DNA of 43,228 nt, taken from assembly GCF_025465275.1 (NCBI RefSeq), contig NZ_JAODNK010000058.1:1-43228 (forward strand). The letters run 5' to 3'. Source of the DNA: Nocardia sp. Lineage in GTDB: Bacteria > Actinomycetota > Actinomycetes > Mycobacteriales > Mycobacteriaceae. Under the pieces are notes generated by a model. The model did no database searches. It was not told the DNA's origin and saw only the letters and a list, made by a program, of their open reading frames with translations. The number at the start of each line of letters is the position of its first letter. Positions within the stretch are counted from its first letter, which is position 1. Shown piece by piece: positions 15,997 through 23,821 of the stretch. The position numbers and the translations under genes were made by a program.

Positions 15997-16581
15997 ATGG
16001 CAGCAGGCGACACGGTCATCACCGTCATCGGAAACTTGACGGCTGACCCCGAGCTTCGATTCACGCCCGCGGGAGCGGCCGTCGCGAACTTCACGGTCGC
16101 GTCGACTCCCCGTGTGTTCGACCGTAATACCAATGAATGGAAAGACGGCGAAGCGCTTTTCTTGCGCTGCAACATCTGGCGAGAAGCTGCGGAAAATGTT
16201 GCCGAGAGCCTGACCCGTGGATCTCGGGTGATCGTGAGTGGACGACTGAAGCAGCGCTCTTATGAAACCCGCGAGGGTGAGAAGCGCACAGTGGTCGAAC
16301 TCGAGGTCGAAGAGGTCGGTCCGTCCCTGAAGTACGCAACCGCGAAGATCAACAAAACCACCCGTGGCGGTGGCGGCGGAGGTTTCTCCGGCGGCGGCGG
16401 CGCAGCTCCCCAAGGGGGCGGCGGCGGTCAGGGCGGCGGCGGAGGTTTCTCCGGCGGTGCAAGCAGTGGCAGTGGCGGAGGTCGTGGCGGCCAGAGTGCC
16501 GGCGACGACCCGTGGGGCAGTGCGCCCGCGGCCGGCTCCTTCGGGGGCGGGCAGCAGATGGACGATGAACCGCCGTTCTAG
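15997..16581 (+). CDS. ssb: Single-stranded DNA-binding protein
   Basis: A 194-residue SSB. Residues 1-115 form the OB fold ([55 protein letters not shown]). Residues about 122-180 are a glycine-rich disordered linker with GGGGGFSGG repeats, and the acidic tip is DDEPPF, ending in the Pro-Phe that contacts partner proteins. It coats single-stranded DNA during replication and repair. The ribosome site is CAGGAGGA just before the ATG. Its place between rpsF and rpsR is conserved across bacteria. The long Gly linker is typical of actinobacterial SSB. Confidence 0.97.
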   Translation: MAAGDTVITVIGNLTADPELRFTPAGAAVANFTVASTPRVFDRNTNEWKDGEALFLRCNIWREAAENVAESLTRGSRVIVSGRLKQRSYETREGEKRTVVELEVEEVGPSLKYATAKINKTTRGGGGGGFSGGGGAAPQGGGGGQGGGGGFSGGASSGSGGGRGGQSAGDDPWGSAPAAGSFGGGQQMDDEPPF

Positions 16582-16596
16582 ACAACGGCATTCGCA

Positions 16597-16613
16597 GGGA
16601 GCCACCGGCTCCC
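16597..16613 (+). other. Hairpin between ssb and rpsR
   Basis: GGGAGCC, loop ACC, GGCTCCC: a perfect seven-pair stem 15 bases after the ssb stop and just ahead of rpsR. No T-tract follows; it may be a partial terminator or an mRNA-processing or stability element. Confidence 0.5.
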
Positions 16614-16635
16614 CCAGGATTACGGAGTAAAACCC

Positions 16636-16887
16636 ATGGCCAAAGCACCGGCACGCGAGAAGGTGCTGAAGAAGAAGGCTTGCGCCTTCTGCAAGGAAGC
16701 AAAGACCGGCAGCGTCAACATCGACTACAAGGACACCGCGCTGCTGCGCAAGTACGTGTCCGATCGCGGCAAGATCCGCGCACGTCGTGTGACCGGCAAC
16801 TGCGTGCAGCACCAGCGCGACATTGCCGTAGCCGTCAAGAACTCCCGTGAGGTGGCTCTGCTGCCTTACGTGTCCACGGCTCGCTGA
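16636..16887 (+). CDS. rpsR: 30S ribosomal protein S18, zinc-binding form
   Basis: An 83-residue S18 with [18 protein letters not shown] and [21 protein letters not shown]. It keeps CAFC at 16-19 and NCVQH, the zinc-ligand set of the C+ form, as in M. tuberculosis RpsR1; the zinc-free paralogue used under zinc starvation is not here. It pairs with S6 on the 30S platform. The gene is 54 bases after ssb and 17 bases before rplI, in one operon. Confidence 0.97.
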   Translation: MAKAPAREKVLKKKACAFCKEAKTGSVNIDYKDTALLRKYVSDRGKIRARRVTGNCVQHQRDIAVAVKNSREVALLPYVSTAR

Positions 16888-16904
16888 GAAGGGAAGACAC
16901 AGCA

Positions 16905-17360
16905 ATGAAGTTGATCCTGACTGCTGATGTTGACAACCTCGGTGCGCCCGGCGACACCGTTGAGGTCAAGGACGGTTACGGCCGTAACTTCCTGCTCCCC
17001 CGCGGACTGGCGATTTCCGCCACCCGTGGTGCCGAGAAGCAGGTTGCGGGCATCCGTCGTGCCCAGGACGCGCGCAAGGTGCGCGACCTGGATCACGCCA
17101 ACGAGCTGAAGCAGGCCATTCAGGGCCTGACGGGCGTGGCGCTGTCGGTGAAGACCGCCGGCACCGGCAAGCTCTTCGGTTCGGTCACCACCGCCGACGT
17201 CGCGGCAGCCATCAAGGTTGCCGGTGGCCCGGTCATCGACAAGCGCAGCATCGAACTGCCGAAGGCTCACATCAAGAGCACCGGCAAGCACAATGTCGTG
17301 GTGCACCTGCACCCCGATGTGGCTGCCAAGTTCGAACTGCAGGTCAACGGCGCCGAGTAA
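16905..17360 (+). CDS. rplI: 50S ribosomal protein L9
   Basis: A 151-residue L9. The N-terminal domain ([36 protein letters not shown]) binds 23S rRNA; a long connecting helix spans about 45-75; the C-terminal domain has [16 protein letters not shown] and ends in VQVNGAE-type sequence. GAAGGGAAGACAC precedes the ATG. It is the last gene of the operon and is followed by the terminator at 17374-17413. In M. tuberculosis a small gene (Rv0057) lies between rplI and dnaB; here that place is non-coding DNA. Confidence 0.97.
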   Translation: MKLILTADVDNLGAPGDTVEVKDGYGRNFLLPRGLAISATRGAEKQVAGIRRAQDARKVRDLDHANELKQAIQGLTGVALSVKTAGTGKLFGSVTTADVAAAIKVAGGPVIDKRSIELPKAHIKSTGKHNVVVHLHPDVAAKFELQVNGAE

Positions 17361-17373
17361 TTCGGCCCGAGAG

Positions 17374-17413
17374 CGGAGGCCATCTTCGCACCTAGGTGCG
17401 TGGGTGGCCTCCG
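17374..17413 (+). terminator. Terminator of the rpsF-rplI operon
   Basis: CGGAGGCCA (17374-17382) pairs with TGGCCTCCG (17405-17413), and the interior holds a second perfect palindrome, CGCACCTAGGTGCG (17387-17400), followed by ATTCTGTTT. It starts 13 bases after the rplI stop. Confidence 0.9.
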
Positions 17414-17515
17414 ATTCTGTTTACCCGGTATAGGTTTGCCAGGTATTGCCTATTTCGCCTCGCGAGTTGTGCTCGTGAGGCATCGCCATGCGCGCTTCGG
17501 GGTGTTCACCCGGGG

Positions 17516-17769
17516 TGTGGATGACAAAGCAAACCAACCATTCTCGTTGTGTAGCAGGTCACATGCCTGGCGAAGGCTGTTCACCCAACACGCCCGAAGG
17601 TGGACGTCCAGCGACACGCCGGACCAATTTGATCCACAGTTGCGATTACCGAGAAATGGCCCACTACCTGGGTGTTGATGAACCCGGCTGATTGTTGTCC
17701 CCACGTTATACACAGGGGGTGCACAACGGTTGGTGAACAACACCCACTTTATCCACAGGTGTATCCACA
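17516..17769 (+). promoter_or_regulatory. DnaA-box cluster upstream of dnaB
   Basis: Six DnaA-box-like nonamers lie in this gap: TCATCCACA on the minus strand (17516-17524), TGATCCACA (17630-17638), TTGTCCCCA (17695-17703), TTATACACA (17706-17714), the perfect box TTATCCACA (17749-17757) and GTATCCACA (17761-17769). The last four are in two pairs with starts 11 and 12 bases apart, about one helical turn. TGTTCACC also recurs at 17503, 17578 and, inverted, 17732-17739. It could control dnaB, hold DnaA away from oriC, or act in initiation. The normal actinobacterial oriC is beside dnaA, which is not in this window. Confidence 0.7.
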
Positions 17770-17776
17770 GCTCGGT

Positions 17777-17805
17777 TTGGCGGGTGCCGTCCGGTCGCCT
17801 AGGTT
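17777..17805 (+). promoter_or_regulatory. Candidate dnaB promoter
   Basis: TTGGCG (17777-17782) and TAGGTT (17800-17805) are separated by exactly 17 bases. The nearest DnaA box ends seven bases before the -35. An inverted repeat GTGCCGTCC/GGACGGCAC (17784-17792 and 17834-17842) flanks the -10. The leader to the ATG is about 170 bases. Confidence 0.6.
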
Positions 17806-17982
17806 CGCATCATTGTCGTGACCAAAGCCCCGGGGACGGCACGATTCCCGACACCCACCACCCGGCACCACCGGTTTGCCGATATCCACCGGTAGCGACG
17901 CGTCGCTGCCCGAAAGTGTCGGTGCACTGGCGTAGAACGGTGAGGGATGTGAATCCGGGCCGGACGAGAGAGGACGGTCGAC

Positions 17983-20625
17983 ATGGCAGTCGTCGACGAT
18001 CGCGGCCACGAGGAACAGAGCCCCGGCTATCGCGAAGCACCTGGTGAGGATTTCGGCCGCCAGCCTCCGCACGATATGGCCGCCGAGCAGTCGGTCCTGG
18101 GCGGCATGCTGCTGTCCAAGGACGCCATTGCCGATGTCATCGAGGTCATCCGCCCCGGCGATTTCTACCGCCCCTCACACCAGGCCATCTACGACGCCAT
18201 CCTGGATCTCTACGGCCGCGGCGAACCCGCCGACCCGGTGACGGTCTCCGCCACCCTCGACCGCCGAGGCGAACTCAAGCGCATCGGTGGCCCCCCTTAT
18301 CTCGTCACCCTGACCCAAACGGTCCCCACCGCGGCCAATGCCGGCTACTACGCCGAAATCGTTGCGGAGAAGGCGATCCTGCGCCGCCTGGTCGAAGCCG
18401 GCACCCGCATCGTCCAGTACGGCTACGCCGGCGCCGACGGCCAGGACGTGGCCGAAGTCGTAGACCGCGCCCAAGCCGAACTCTACGAAGTCACCGAACG
18501 CCGCTCCAGCGAAGACTTCCTCCCCCTCGAGGAACTCCTCCAGCCCACCATGGACGAAATCGACTCCATAGCCAGCCGCGGCGGCATCTCCCTCGGCGTC
18601 CCAACAGGTTTCACCGAACTCGACGAATTGACGAACGGCCTGCACCCCGGCCAGATGATCATCGTCGCGGCCCGACCTGGTGTTGGTAAGGCGCTGGCGC
18701 TGGAAACTCCGCTGCCGACGCCTACCGGCTGGACCACTATGGGTGAGGTCTCGGTCGGCGACGAGCTATTGGACGCCGACGGTCTCCCCACCCGCGTGGT
18801 GGCCGCTACCGAAATCATGACCGGCCGACCTTGCTACGAGGTCGAATTCTCCGACGGCGCAGTCATAGTCGCCGACGAGCAGCATCAATGGCTGACAGAG
18901 ACGCGAGCCTCTCGGCGGTCTGCACAGCAGGCCACCACGGGCTACAACCGCTATCAGAATCAGCGGACTTTCGCGCAGATCCGCACTACCGCAGAGATCG
19001 AGGCGACGCTCCGGTGCGCCACCGCGGACCGCCGTATCAACCACTCCGTCGTCAATACCGAACCTCTGCAACTGCCCGAGCGTGATCTGCTGGTACCGCC
19101 CTACACCCTCGGTGCATGGCTCGGCGATGGAACCTCCGCCGCGGCCCAGCTGACAACAGCCGACCCCGAGATTCTCAGCCGCATCGAAGACGAAGGCATC
19201 ATCACGGTGCATTCGGAATCAGCAGCTCTGCGCTATTCCCTGCAGCTGCCTGCCGAGGGCCCCGTTCCACCGCGCAACTGCGTTGTATGCGGCATCGAGT
19301 TCGTTCCCTTCACAAGCGAAGTCCGCACCTGCGGACAATCCTGTGGCGGCAAGGCGCGTTTCGTCTCCGCGCCGGTGCCCGCACCAGCCTGCTCCGTGTG
19401 CGGCGGGCCGTCGATCGGCCTTCGTATGTGCCAAAACTGCCGCAACACTGTGGGTTCGGTGCAGGCTCGGCTGCGCACGATCGGTGTTCTCAACAACAAG
19501 CACATCCCGGTTGATTACTTGCGCGCGTCCGAGACGCAGCGTCGGGCACTGCTGGCCGGCCTGCTCGACACTGACGGCACGGTCACCAAGGGTGGCTCCG
19601 TCCAGTTCGCGGTGACCAGTGAGCGGCTCGTCCGTGGTGTCGAAGAACTGATCGTGAGCCTCGGCTACCGCTGCCAGCTCTCGACGAAGCGGGTTCGCGG
19701 CCGCACCGAACAGTCGTCGACGGCGTACACGCTGACCTTCGCGACCGAGGACGAGGTTTTCGGCCTGAGCCGAAAAGAACTGCTACACAAGAAACGCCGG
19801 GGTGCGAACAACACTGCCCGTTCCGGTTCGCGCTTCATCGTGGATATCCGCCCAGTTGCCAGCGTCCCGGTCCGCTGCGTGGAGGTCGACAACACCGATC
19901 ACCTCTACCTCGCCGGCCGCGCAATGGTTCCGACGCACAACTCCACGCTCGGAATGGATTTCATGCGGAGTTGCTCGATCAAGCACGGCTTGGCGAGCGT
20001 TATTTTCTCTCTGGAAATGAGCCGCACGGAAATCGTCATGCGTCTCCTATCGGCGGAGGCGAAAATCAAACTCGCCGATATGCGTTCGGGTCGCATGAGC
20101 GATGACGACTGGACCAGACTGGCCCGCCGAATGAGCGAAATCAGCGAAGCTCCCCTATTCGTGGACGATTCGCCGAACCTCACCATGATGGAGATCCGCG
20201 CGAAGGCTCGCCGCCTCAAGCAGCGCAACGACATCCGCCTCATCGTGGTCGACTACCTGCAGCTCATGAGCTCGGGCAAGAAGGTCGAATCGCGCCAGCA
20301 AGAAGTCTCGGAATTCTCCCGAAGCCTTAAGCTAATGGCGAAGGAATTGGAAGTTCCGGTTATTGCCATCAGCCAGTTGAACCGTGGTCCAGAACAGCGA
20401 ACCGATAAGCGACCAATGGTTTCCGACCTTCGTGAATCGGGCTCGCTCGAACAGGATGCGGACATGGTTATCCTATTGCATCGCCCTGATGCATTCGAAA
20501 GAGATGACCCTCGCGGCGGCGAAGCAGACCTCATTGTCGGTAAACACCGAAATGGTCCGACTGCCACTATTACCGTGGCACATCAGCTGCATCTCAGCCG
20601 GTTCGTCGACATGGCCCGAGGCTGA
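17983..20625 (+). CDS. dnaB: Replicative DNA helicase DnaB, intein-containing precursor
   Basis: An 880-residue precursor: N-extein 1-236, intein 237-653, C-extein 654-880. The joined exteins give a 463-residue helicase of normal length. The N-extein has the DnaB N-domain (HDMAAEQSVLGGMLLS) that binds primase, the linker, and the start of the RecA-like domain. The Walker A motif GVGK/ST is split by the intein directly after the Lys. The C-extein has SLEMSRTEIVMRLLSAEA, Walker B LIVVDYLQLM, AISQLNRGPEQR and SDLRESGSLEQDADMVILLHR. It unwinds DNA as a hexamer at the fork, and cannot bind ATP until the intein is removed. A small gene upstream in mycobacteria is missing here. Confidence 0.97.
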   Translation: MAVVDDRGHEEQSPGYREAPGEDFGRQPPHDMAAEQSVLGGMLLSKDAIADVIEVIRPGDFYRPSHQAIYDAILDLYGRGEPADPVTVSATLDRRGELKRIGGPPYLVTLTQTVPTAANAGYYAEIVAEKAILRRLVEAGTRIVQYGYAGADGQDVAEVVDRAQAELYEVTERRSSEDFLPLEELLQPTMDEIDSIASRGGISLGVPTGFTELDELTNGLHPGQMIIVAARPGVGKALALETPLPTPTGWTTMGEVSVGDELLDADGLPTRVVAATEIMTGRPCYEVEFSDGAVIVADEQHQWLTETRASRRSAQQATTGYNRYQNQRTFAQIRTTAEIEATLRCATADRRINHSVVNTEPLQLPERDLLVPPYTLGAWLGDGTSAAAQLTTADPEILSRIEDEGIITVHSESAALRYSLQLPAEGPVPPRNCVVCGIEFVPFTSEVRTCGQSCGGKARFVSAPVPAPACSVCGGPSIGLRMCQNCRNTVGSVQARLRTIGVLNNKHIPVDYLRASETQRRALLAGLLDTDGTVTKGGSVQFAVTSERLVRGVEELIVSLGYRCQLSTKRVRGRTEQSSTAYTLTFATEDEVFGLSRKELLHKKRRGANNTARSGSRFIVDIRPVASVPVRCVEVDNTDHLYLAGRAMVPTHNSTLGMDFMRSCSIKHGLASVIFSLEMSRTEIVMRLLSAEAKIKLADMRSGRMSDDDWTRLARRMSEISEAPLFVDDSPNLTMMEIRAKARRLKQRNDIRLIVVDYLQLMSSGKKVESRQQEVSEFSRSLKLMAKELEVPVIAISQLNRGPEQRTDKRPMVSDLRESGSLEQDADMVILLHRPDAFERDDPRGGEADLIVGKHRNGPTATITVAHQLHLSRFVDMARG
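18691..19941 (+). mobile_element. Class-3-type intein with LAGLIDADG endonuclease and zinc fingers in DnaB
   Basis: A 417-residue protein intron. It begins with Ala (ALALETPLPTPTG), not Cys or Ser, and ends VPTHN before Ser of the C-extein. It has Trp67 in block B (QHQWLT), Cys396 in block F (VRCVEVD) and Thr415 in block G (THN): the Trp-Cys-Thr set of class 3 inteins, which use the block F Cys as first nucleophile. Between the splicing halves, block C-like TLGAWLGDGT and block E-like LLAGLLDTDGTV indicate a LAGLIDADG homing endonuclease. An insert between them holds two zinc-finger-like sets, C-x2-C-x13-C-x3-C and C-x2-C-x9-C-x2-C. It is in frame and looks intact, but endonuclease activity is not proven. 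Confidence 0.92.
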
Positions 20626-20634
20626 TCGAAATAC

Positions 20635-20701
20635 GTGGTTGTTCCCGCAACCACACAGAGCGTCTTTCAGCGGCACAGGCCCTACACAGCCTGTGGCGCT
20701 G
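20635..20701 (+). terminator. Hairpins after dnaB
   Basis: A small stem GTGGTTG/CAACCAC (20635-20654) is followed by a larger one, CAGCG-G-CACAGGC against GCCTGTG-G-CGCTG (20668-20701) with one G-G mismatch and an eight-base loop. They lie 10 and 43 bases after the stop. Confidence 0.65.
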
Positions 20702-20854
20702 AGACACCCGCTGTTCCGTCCACCGCAACTGCGGGTCCGCTCCCCGACATGCCGAGCCTGGCCTCGGTCGTGGGCCGACATCAGGGAAGACATGTCCGAA
20801 TGTGACAGGGAATCGTCATTGCGGACATGCTGCGGGTTCGCGAGGATCAGGGGT

Positions 20855-21847
20855 ATGTCCACTCCGCATCGCATTGTTATCGCGGTCTTTCCTGATGTCG
20901 ATCTGCTCGATGTCACTGGCCCAGCTGAGGTGTTTGCGCTGGCCAACAGTGAGAGTGGGGGGCGGGAGCTGTATGAGGTTCGGTTGGCTGGGCCGGTTGC
21001 GGGGGCTGTTCGGACTTCGGCGGGGGTTCGGCTGCTGACTGATTTGGCGTTCGATGAGGTTGGTGAGCGGGTGGACACCATGTTGGTTCCGGGAGCTGTT
21101 GATCTGACCGAGCATGGGCCCGTTGCTCGGATAGATGCCGACGTTGTGGAGTGGGTGCGGGTTACTGCGCCGCACGCTCGGCGGGTGGCTTCGGTGTGCG
21201 TGGGTGCGCATGTGCTCGCGGCGGCGGGGTTGCTGGATGGGAAGACGGCGACGACGCATTGGTCGACGGCGGCCCAGCTTGCTTTCGAGCATCCGGCGGT
21301 GACGGTGGATCCGGATCCGATTTTTGTGCGGACCGATCGTGGGCGGTTGTGGACGGGGGCGGGGATCAGTGCCTGTTTGGATTTGGCGCTGGCGCTGGTC
21401 GCGGAGGATCACGGGGAGGAGTTGGCGTTGGGGGTGGCCAGGCAGCTGGTGATGTACCTCAAGCGGCAGGGCGGGCAGAGTCAGTTCTCGGTGCCGATGA
21501 GCCGGCCTGCTTCTACTCGGCGGGATATCGATGAACTGCGGCTGTGGATCGCCGAGCATCTCGACGAAGACTTGTCCGCGCCTGTGCTGGCTGCTCGAAT
21601 GTGCTTGAGCGAGCGGCACTTTGCGCGGGTGTTCAAGCAGGAGACCGGTACCTCGTCCACCAACTATGTGGAAGCGGCGCGGGTGGAGACTGCGCGCCGA
21701 CTTCTGGAAAGCACCGACCTTCCGCTGGATCAGGTTGCGGCGGTTGCGGGTTTCGGCGCTGCCGAGACGCTGCATCGCGCCTTCCAGCGACAACTTGCCA
21801 CCACCCCGGCCGCCTATCGCCGTCGCTTCCGAACCCAGCCCGCCTGA
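20855..21847 (+). CDS. GATase1-like AraC-family regulator (GlxA type)
   Basis: A 330-residue protein. The N-terminal DJ-1/PfpI domain (1-190) starts HRIVIAVFPDVDLLDVTGPAEVF and has Cys115 in the nucleophile-elbow position (SVCVGAHVLAAAG). The C-terminal AraC domain (about 225-326) has two helix-turn-helix motifs, with LSERHFARVFKQETG and VAAVAGFGAAETLHRAFQRQL. ATG 20855 gives the family N-terminus; the open frame upstream overlaps dnaB and is not real. The isochorismatase gene 83 bases downstream is the usual partner and likely target. The part from about 20900 to 21540 uses many T- and G-ending codons unlike its neighbours, a possible sign of separate ancestry. Confidence 0.88.
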   Translation: MSTPHRIVIAVFPDVDLLDVTGPAEVFALANSESGGRELYEVRLAGPVAGAVRTSAGVRLLTDLAFDEVGERVDTMLVPGAVDLTEHGPVARIDADVVEWVRVTAPHARRVASVCVGAHVLAAAGLLDGKTATTHWSTAAQLAFEHPAVTVDPDPIFVRTDRGRLWTGAGISACLDLALALVAEDHGEELALGVARQLVMYLKRQGGQSQFSVPMSRPASTRRDIDELRLWIAEHLDEDLSAPVLAARMCLSERHFARVFKQETGTSSTNYVEAARVETARRLLESTDLPLDQVAAVAGFGAAETLHRAFQRQLATTPAAYRRRFRTQPA

Positions 21848-21930
21848 AATTCCCTGTCCCACCGAACATCCCGCATACACATGCGCGATGTGGCTTTGCT
21901 GTACCCGATTTCCCTATGAGAGGACCCCTG

Positions 21931-22548
21931 ATGAGCACAACCAACCCGTCGACGACCCTGCGTGATGTGATCGGCCTGGACAATCAGCCGCCGCGGCTGA
22001 GCGAGTCGGCATTGATCCTGATCGATTACCAGAACACCTATCGCACCGGCGTCATGGCCCTGGAGGGCGCCGAGGAGGCGCTCGCGGCGGGCGCTCGACT
22101 ACTGGAACGCGCTCGGGCCGCGGGCATTCCGGTTATCCACGTCCTCAACGACGGTGGTGTGGACACCCCGTACGACATTCGCGCGCAGATCGGAGCAATC
22201 AGCGACGAGGTTGCCCCGCTGCCCGGTGAACCGGTGGTGGTCAAGGAGTTCCCCGACTCGTTCCACTCGACCGAACTGCAGAAAGTGCTGCAGGACTTGG
22301 GCATTGCCCCGGACGGCGACCTCCTGCTGGCCGGTTTCATGACCCATATGTGCGTCACATTCACCGCCCAGGGCGCGTTCAATCTCGGTTACCGGCCGAC
22401 CGTCGTCGCCGAGACCACGGCGACGCGCGCGCTCGCCGCGCCGGGTGGCAGTGTCCTGCCTGCCGCTGCCCTGCAGGCGGCAAGCCTGACAACGATCACC
22501 GACCTGTTCGGCACGGTGGTCCCGACAGTCGATGCCCTCCCGAACTGA
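21931..22548 (+). CDS. Isochorismatase-family cysteine hydrolase
   Basis: A 205-residue alpha/beta hydrolase of the isochorismatase/nicotinamidase superfamily with the full catalytic triad: Asp32 (LILIDYQNTY), Lys105 (VVVKEFPDSF) and Cys141 (FMTHMCV). THMCV and the preceding cis-peptide region are typical of the group that hydrolyses amides or isochorismate-like substrates. ATG 21931 has AGAGGA six bases upstream; ATG 21916 is a weaker alternative. It follows the GATase1/AraC gene on the same strand and is probably controlled by it. The substrate is not known. It converges on the mycolyltransferase with a six-base gap. Confidence 0.88.
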   Translation: MSTTNPSTTLRDVIGLDNQPPRLSESALILIDYQNTYRTGVMALEGAEEALAAGARLLERARAAGIPVIHVLNDGGVDTPYDIRAQIGAISDEVAPLPGEPVVVKEFPDSFHSTELQKVLQDLGIAPDGDLLLAGFMTHMCVTFTAQGAFNLGYRPTVVAETTATRALAAPGGSVLPAAALQAASLTTITDLFGTVVPTVDALPN

Positions 22549-22554
22549 CGGTGG

Positions 22555-23613
22555 TCAGCCGATATTGGCGGAGAGATCGGGGATCATTCGGTAGGCCTCG
22601 TCCTGCCAGTTGTTCCAGGCGTGGATGCCGTATTCGGGGAAGGAGTAGCTGATATTGGCGGCGCCGAGGGTGGCCATGCGGACCTGGAAGGCTCGGGTGT
22701 TGGCCAGGGCCAGGGCTTCCAGGGCCATACCGTTCACGGTGCCCATATTGGGACCGTCGTTGGCGGTGGGGCGCCCGCTGGCCGCGGCGACGTAGACGCG
22801 GGTGTTGTTGGCGACCAGCTGCGGGGCGAAGACGAAGGGATCCATGCGGAGCCATTGCGGACCCCAGGGCGGAGCCATGGAGTCGACGTTGTAGCCGCCG
22901 GCGTCGATCATGGCCAGGCGGATGGCTTCGCGCATGCCGGGGGCGGAGATATTGAGGTAGCCCGAGTACGAGCCGGCGAAGCTGAATTGGTCGGGGTGGT
23001 AGGCGGCGAGCGTGAGCGCGGCGCTGCCACCCATCGACAGGCCGAAGACGCCATTGCGATTGGGATTGAAGCCCAGCCGATCTCGCAGTGCCGAGCGCAG
23101 GTCCTGGGTCAGGAAGGTTTCCCAGGTGTAGCGGTAGCTCTTACCGGGCCCACCCGAAAGTGCGTCGGTGGCACCGGATCCGGTGTTCGCCGAGCCGGTT
23201 CCCGCTGGTATGCCCAAGAATTCGCTGGGTGCGTTCCAGTCGGTGTAAAAGCTGGACTGGCCACCGACCGGCATGACCACATTGATATTCCAGCTCGCCA
23301 GGGTTTCGGCGACATTCGTCTCGATCTCCCAGCCGTTGAGGCCTTCACCGGCGCGCATACCGTCGAGTGCGTAGACGACACGGTTGGTATTGCCGTCCGC
23401 GGCACGCAGCACGCGGGTCTTGATGGGCCCCATGGTGGGTGAGTCGACCCAGAAGTCGAAGGCGGCCGGATTGAATGCCGCCGAGGCCTTCGCACCGCCG
23501 AGGGCGACCATCCCCAGGGGTACGACCAGGGCCAATGCCACCATCAGCACCGCCCGCCGGAGCCAGCCCCGGGTGGACTCGGACGAATTCGATGTACGGC
23601 GCAGCGATCTCAA
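22555..23613 (-). CDS. Antigen-85-type mycolyltransferase/esterase
   Basis: A 352-residue secreted alpha/beta hydrolase. Residues 1-45 are a signal peptide (basic RSLRR start, hydrophobic core, AKASA before the mature AFNPAAFDFWVDSPTMG). Ser193 in GLSMGG is the nucleophile, RMDPF contributes the fold, and His331 in HAWNNW matches the HSWEYW of Ag85. Such enzymes move mycolic acids onto trehalose and arabinogalactan, so the gene marks a mycolate-bearing organism. TTG 23613 is preferred because AGAGGA lies eight bases upstream; an ATG at 23658 would add 15 residues. It is transcribed leftward, downstream of the PBP gene but beyond a strong hairpin. Confidence 0.88.
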   Translation of the reverse strand: MRSLRRTSNSSESTRGWLRRAVLMVALALVVPLGMVALGGAKASAAFNPAAFDFWVDSPTMGPIKTRVLRAADGNTNRVVYALDGMRAGEGLNGWEIETNVAETLASWNINVVMPVGGQSSFYTDWNAPSEFLGIPAGTGSANTGSGATDALSGGPGKSYRYTWETFLTQDLRSALRDRLGFNPNRNGVFGLSMGGSAALTLAAYHPDQFSFAGSYSGYLNISAPGMREAIRLAMIDAGGYNVDSMAPPWGPQWLRMDPFVFAPQLVANNTRVYVAAASGRPTANDGPNMGTVNGMALEALALANTRAFQVRMATLGAANISYSFPEYGIHAWNNWQDEAYRMIPDLSANIG

Positions 23614-23682
23614 CGATCGGTTCCTCTCGTTCGAGCGGTCACAGCCCCGCAGGACCATCCGGAACGGTCCCCGAACCGGATA

Positions 23683-23729
23683 CGAACGGGCGTGAGAACA
23701 GCGGCAGTTGCTGTCCTCACGCCTGTTCG
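23683..23729 (-). terminator. Long hairpin between PBP and mycolyltransferase genes
   Basis: Arms 23683-23702 and 23710-23729 form a 20-position stem with one A-C mismatch and one G-T pair, around the seven-base loop GGCAGTT. It lies about 90 bases after the PBP stop on the minus strand and probably ends that transcript. Confidence 0.75.
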
Positions 23730-23821
23730 AAGTACCTATCGCTCACGAACGAGAAGTCGTTGCTAGAAAATAGCCACAAATAATGTGATGCGGCACACGT
23801 CTCGCCGATTGCCGCCGGCGC

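Noticed and set aside
16364..16520. GGC-rich repeats within ssb considered as a repeat array
   Set aside because: They encode the Gly-rich linker normal for actinobacterial SSB; there is no spacer structure as in CRISPR.
17516..17769. Chromosomal oriC
   Set aside because: Boxes are present, but the known actinobacterial origin lies between dnaA and dnaN, neither of which is here; box number and AT content are also low. Kept only as a DnaA-box cluster.
20384..20854. N-terminal extension of the GATase1/AraC frame into dnaB
   Set aside because: It overlaps the dnaB C-extein in another frame and the hairpins after dnaB; the DJ-1 domain begins right after ATG 20855.
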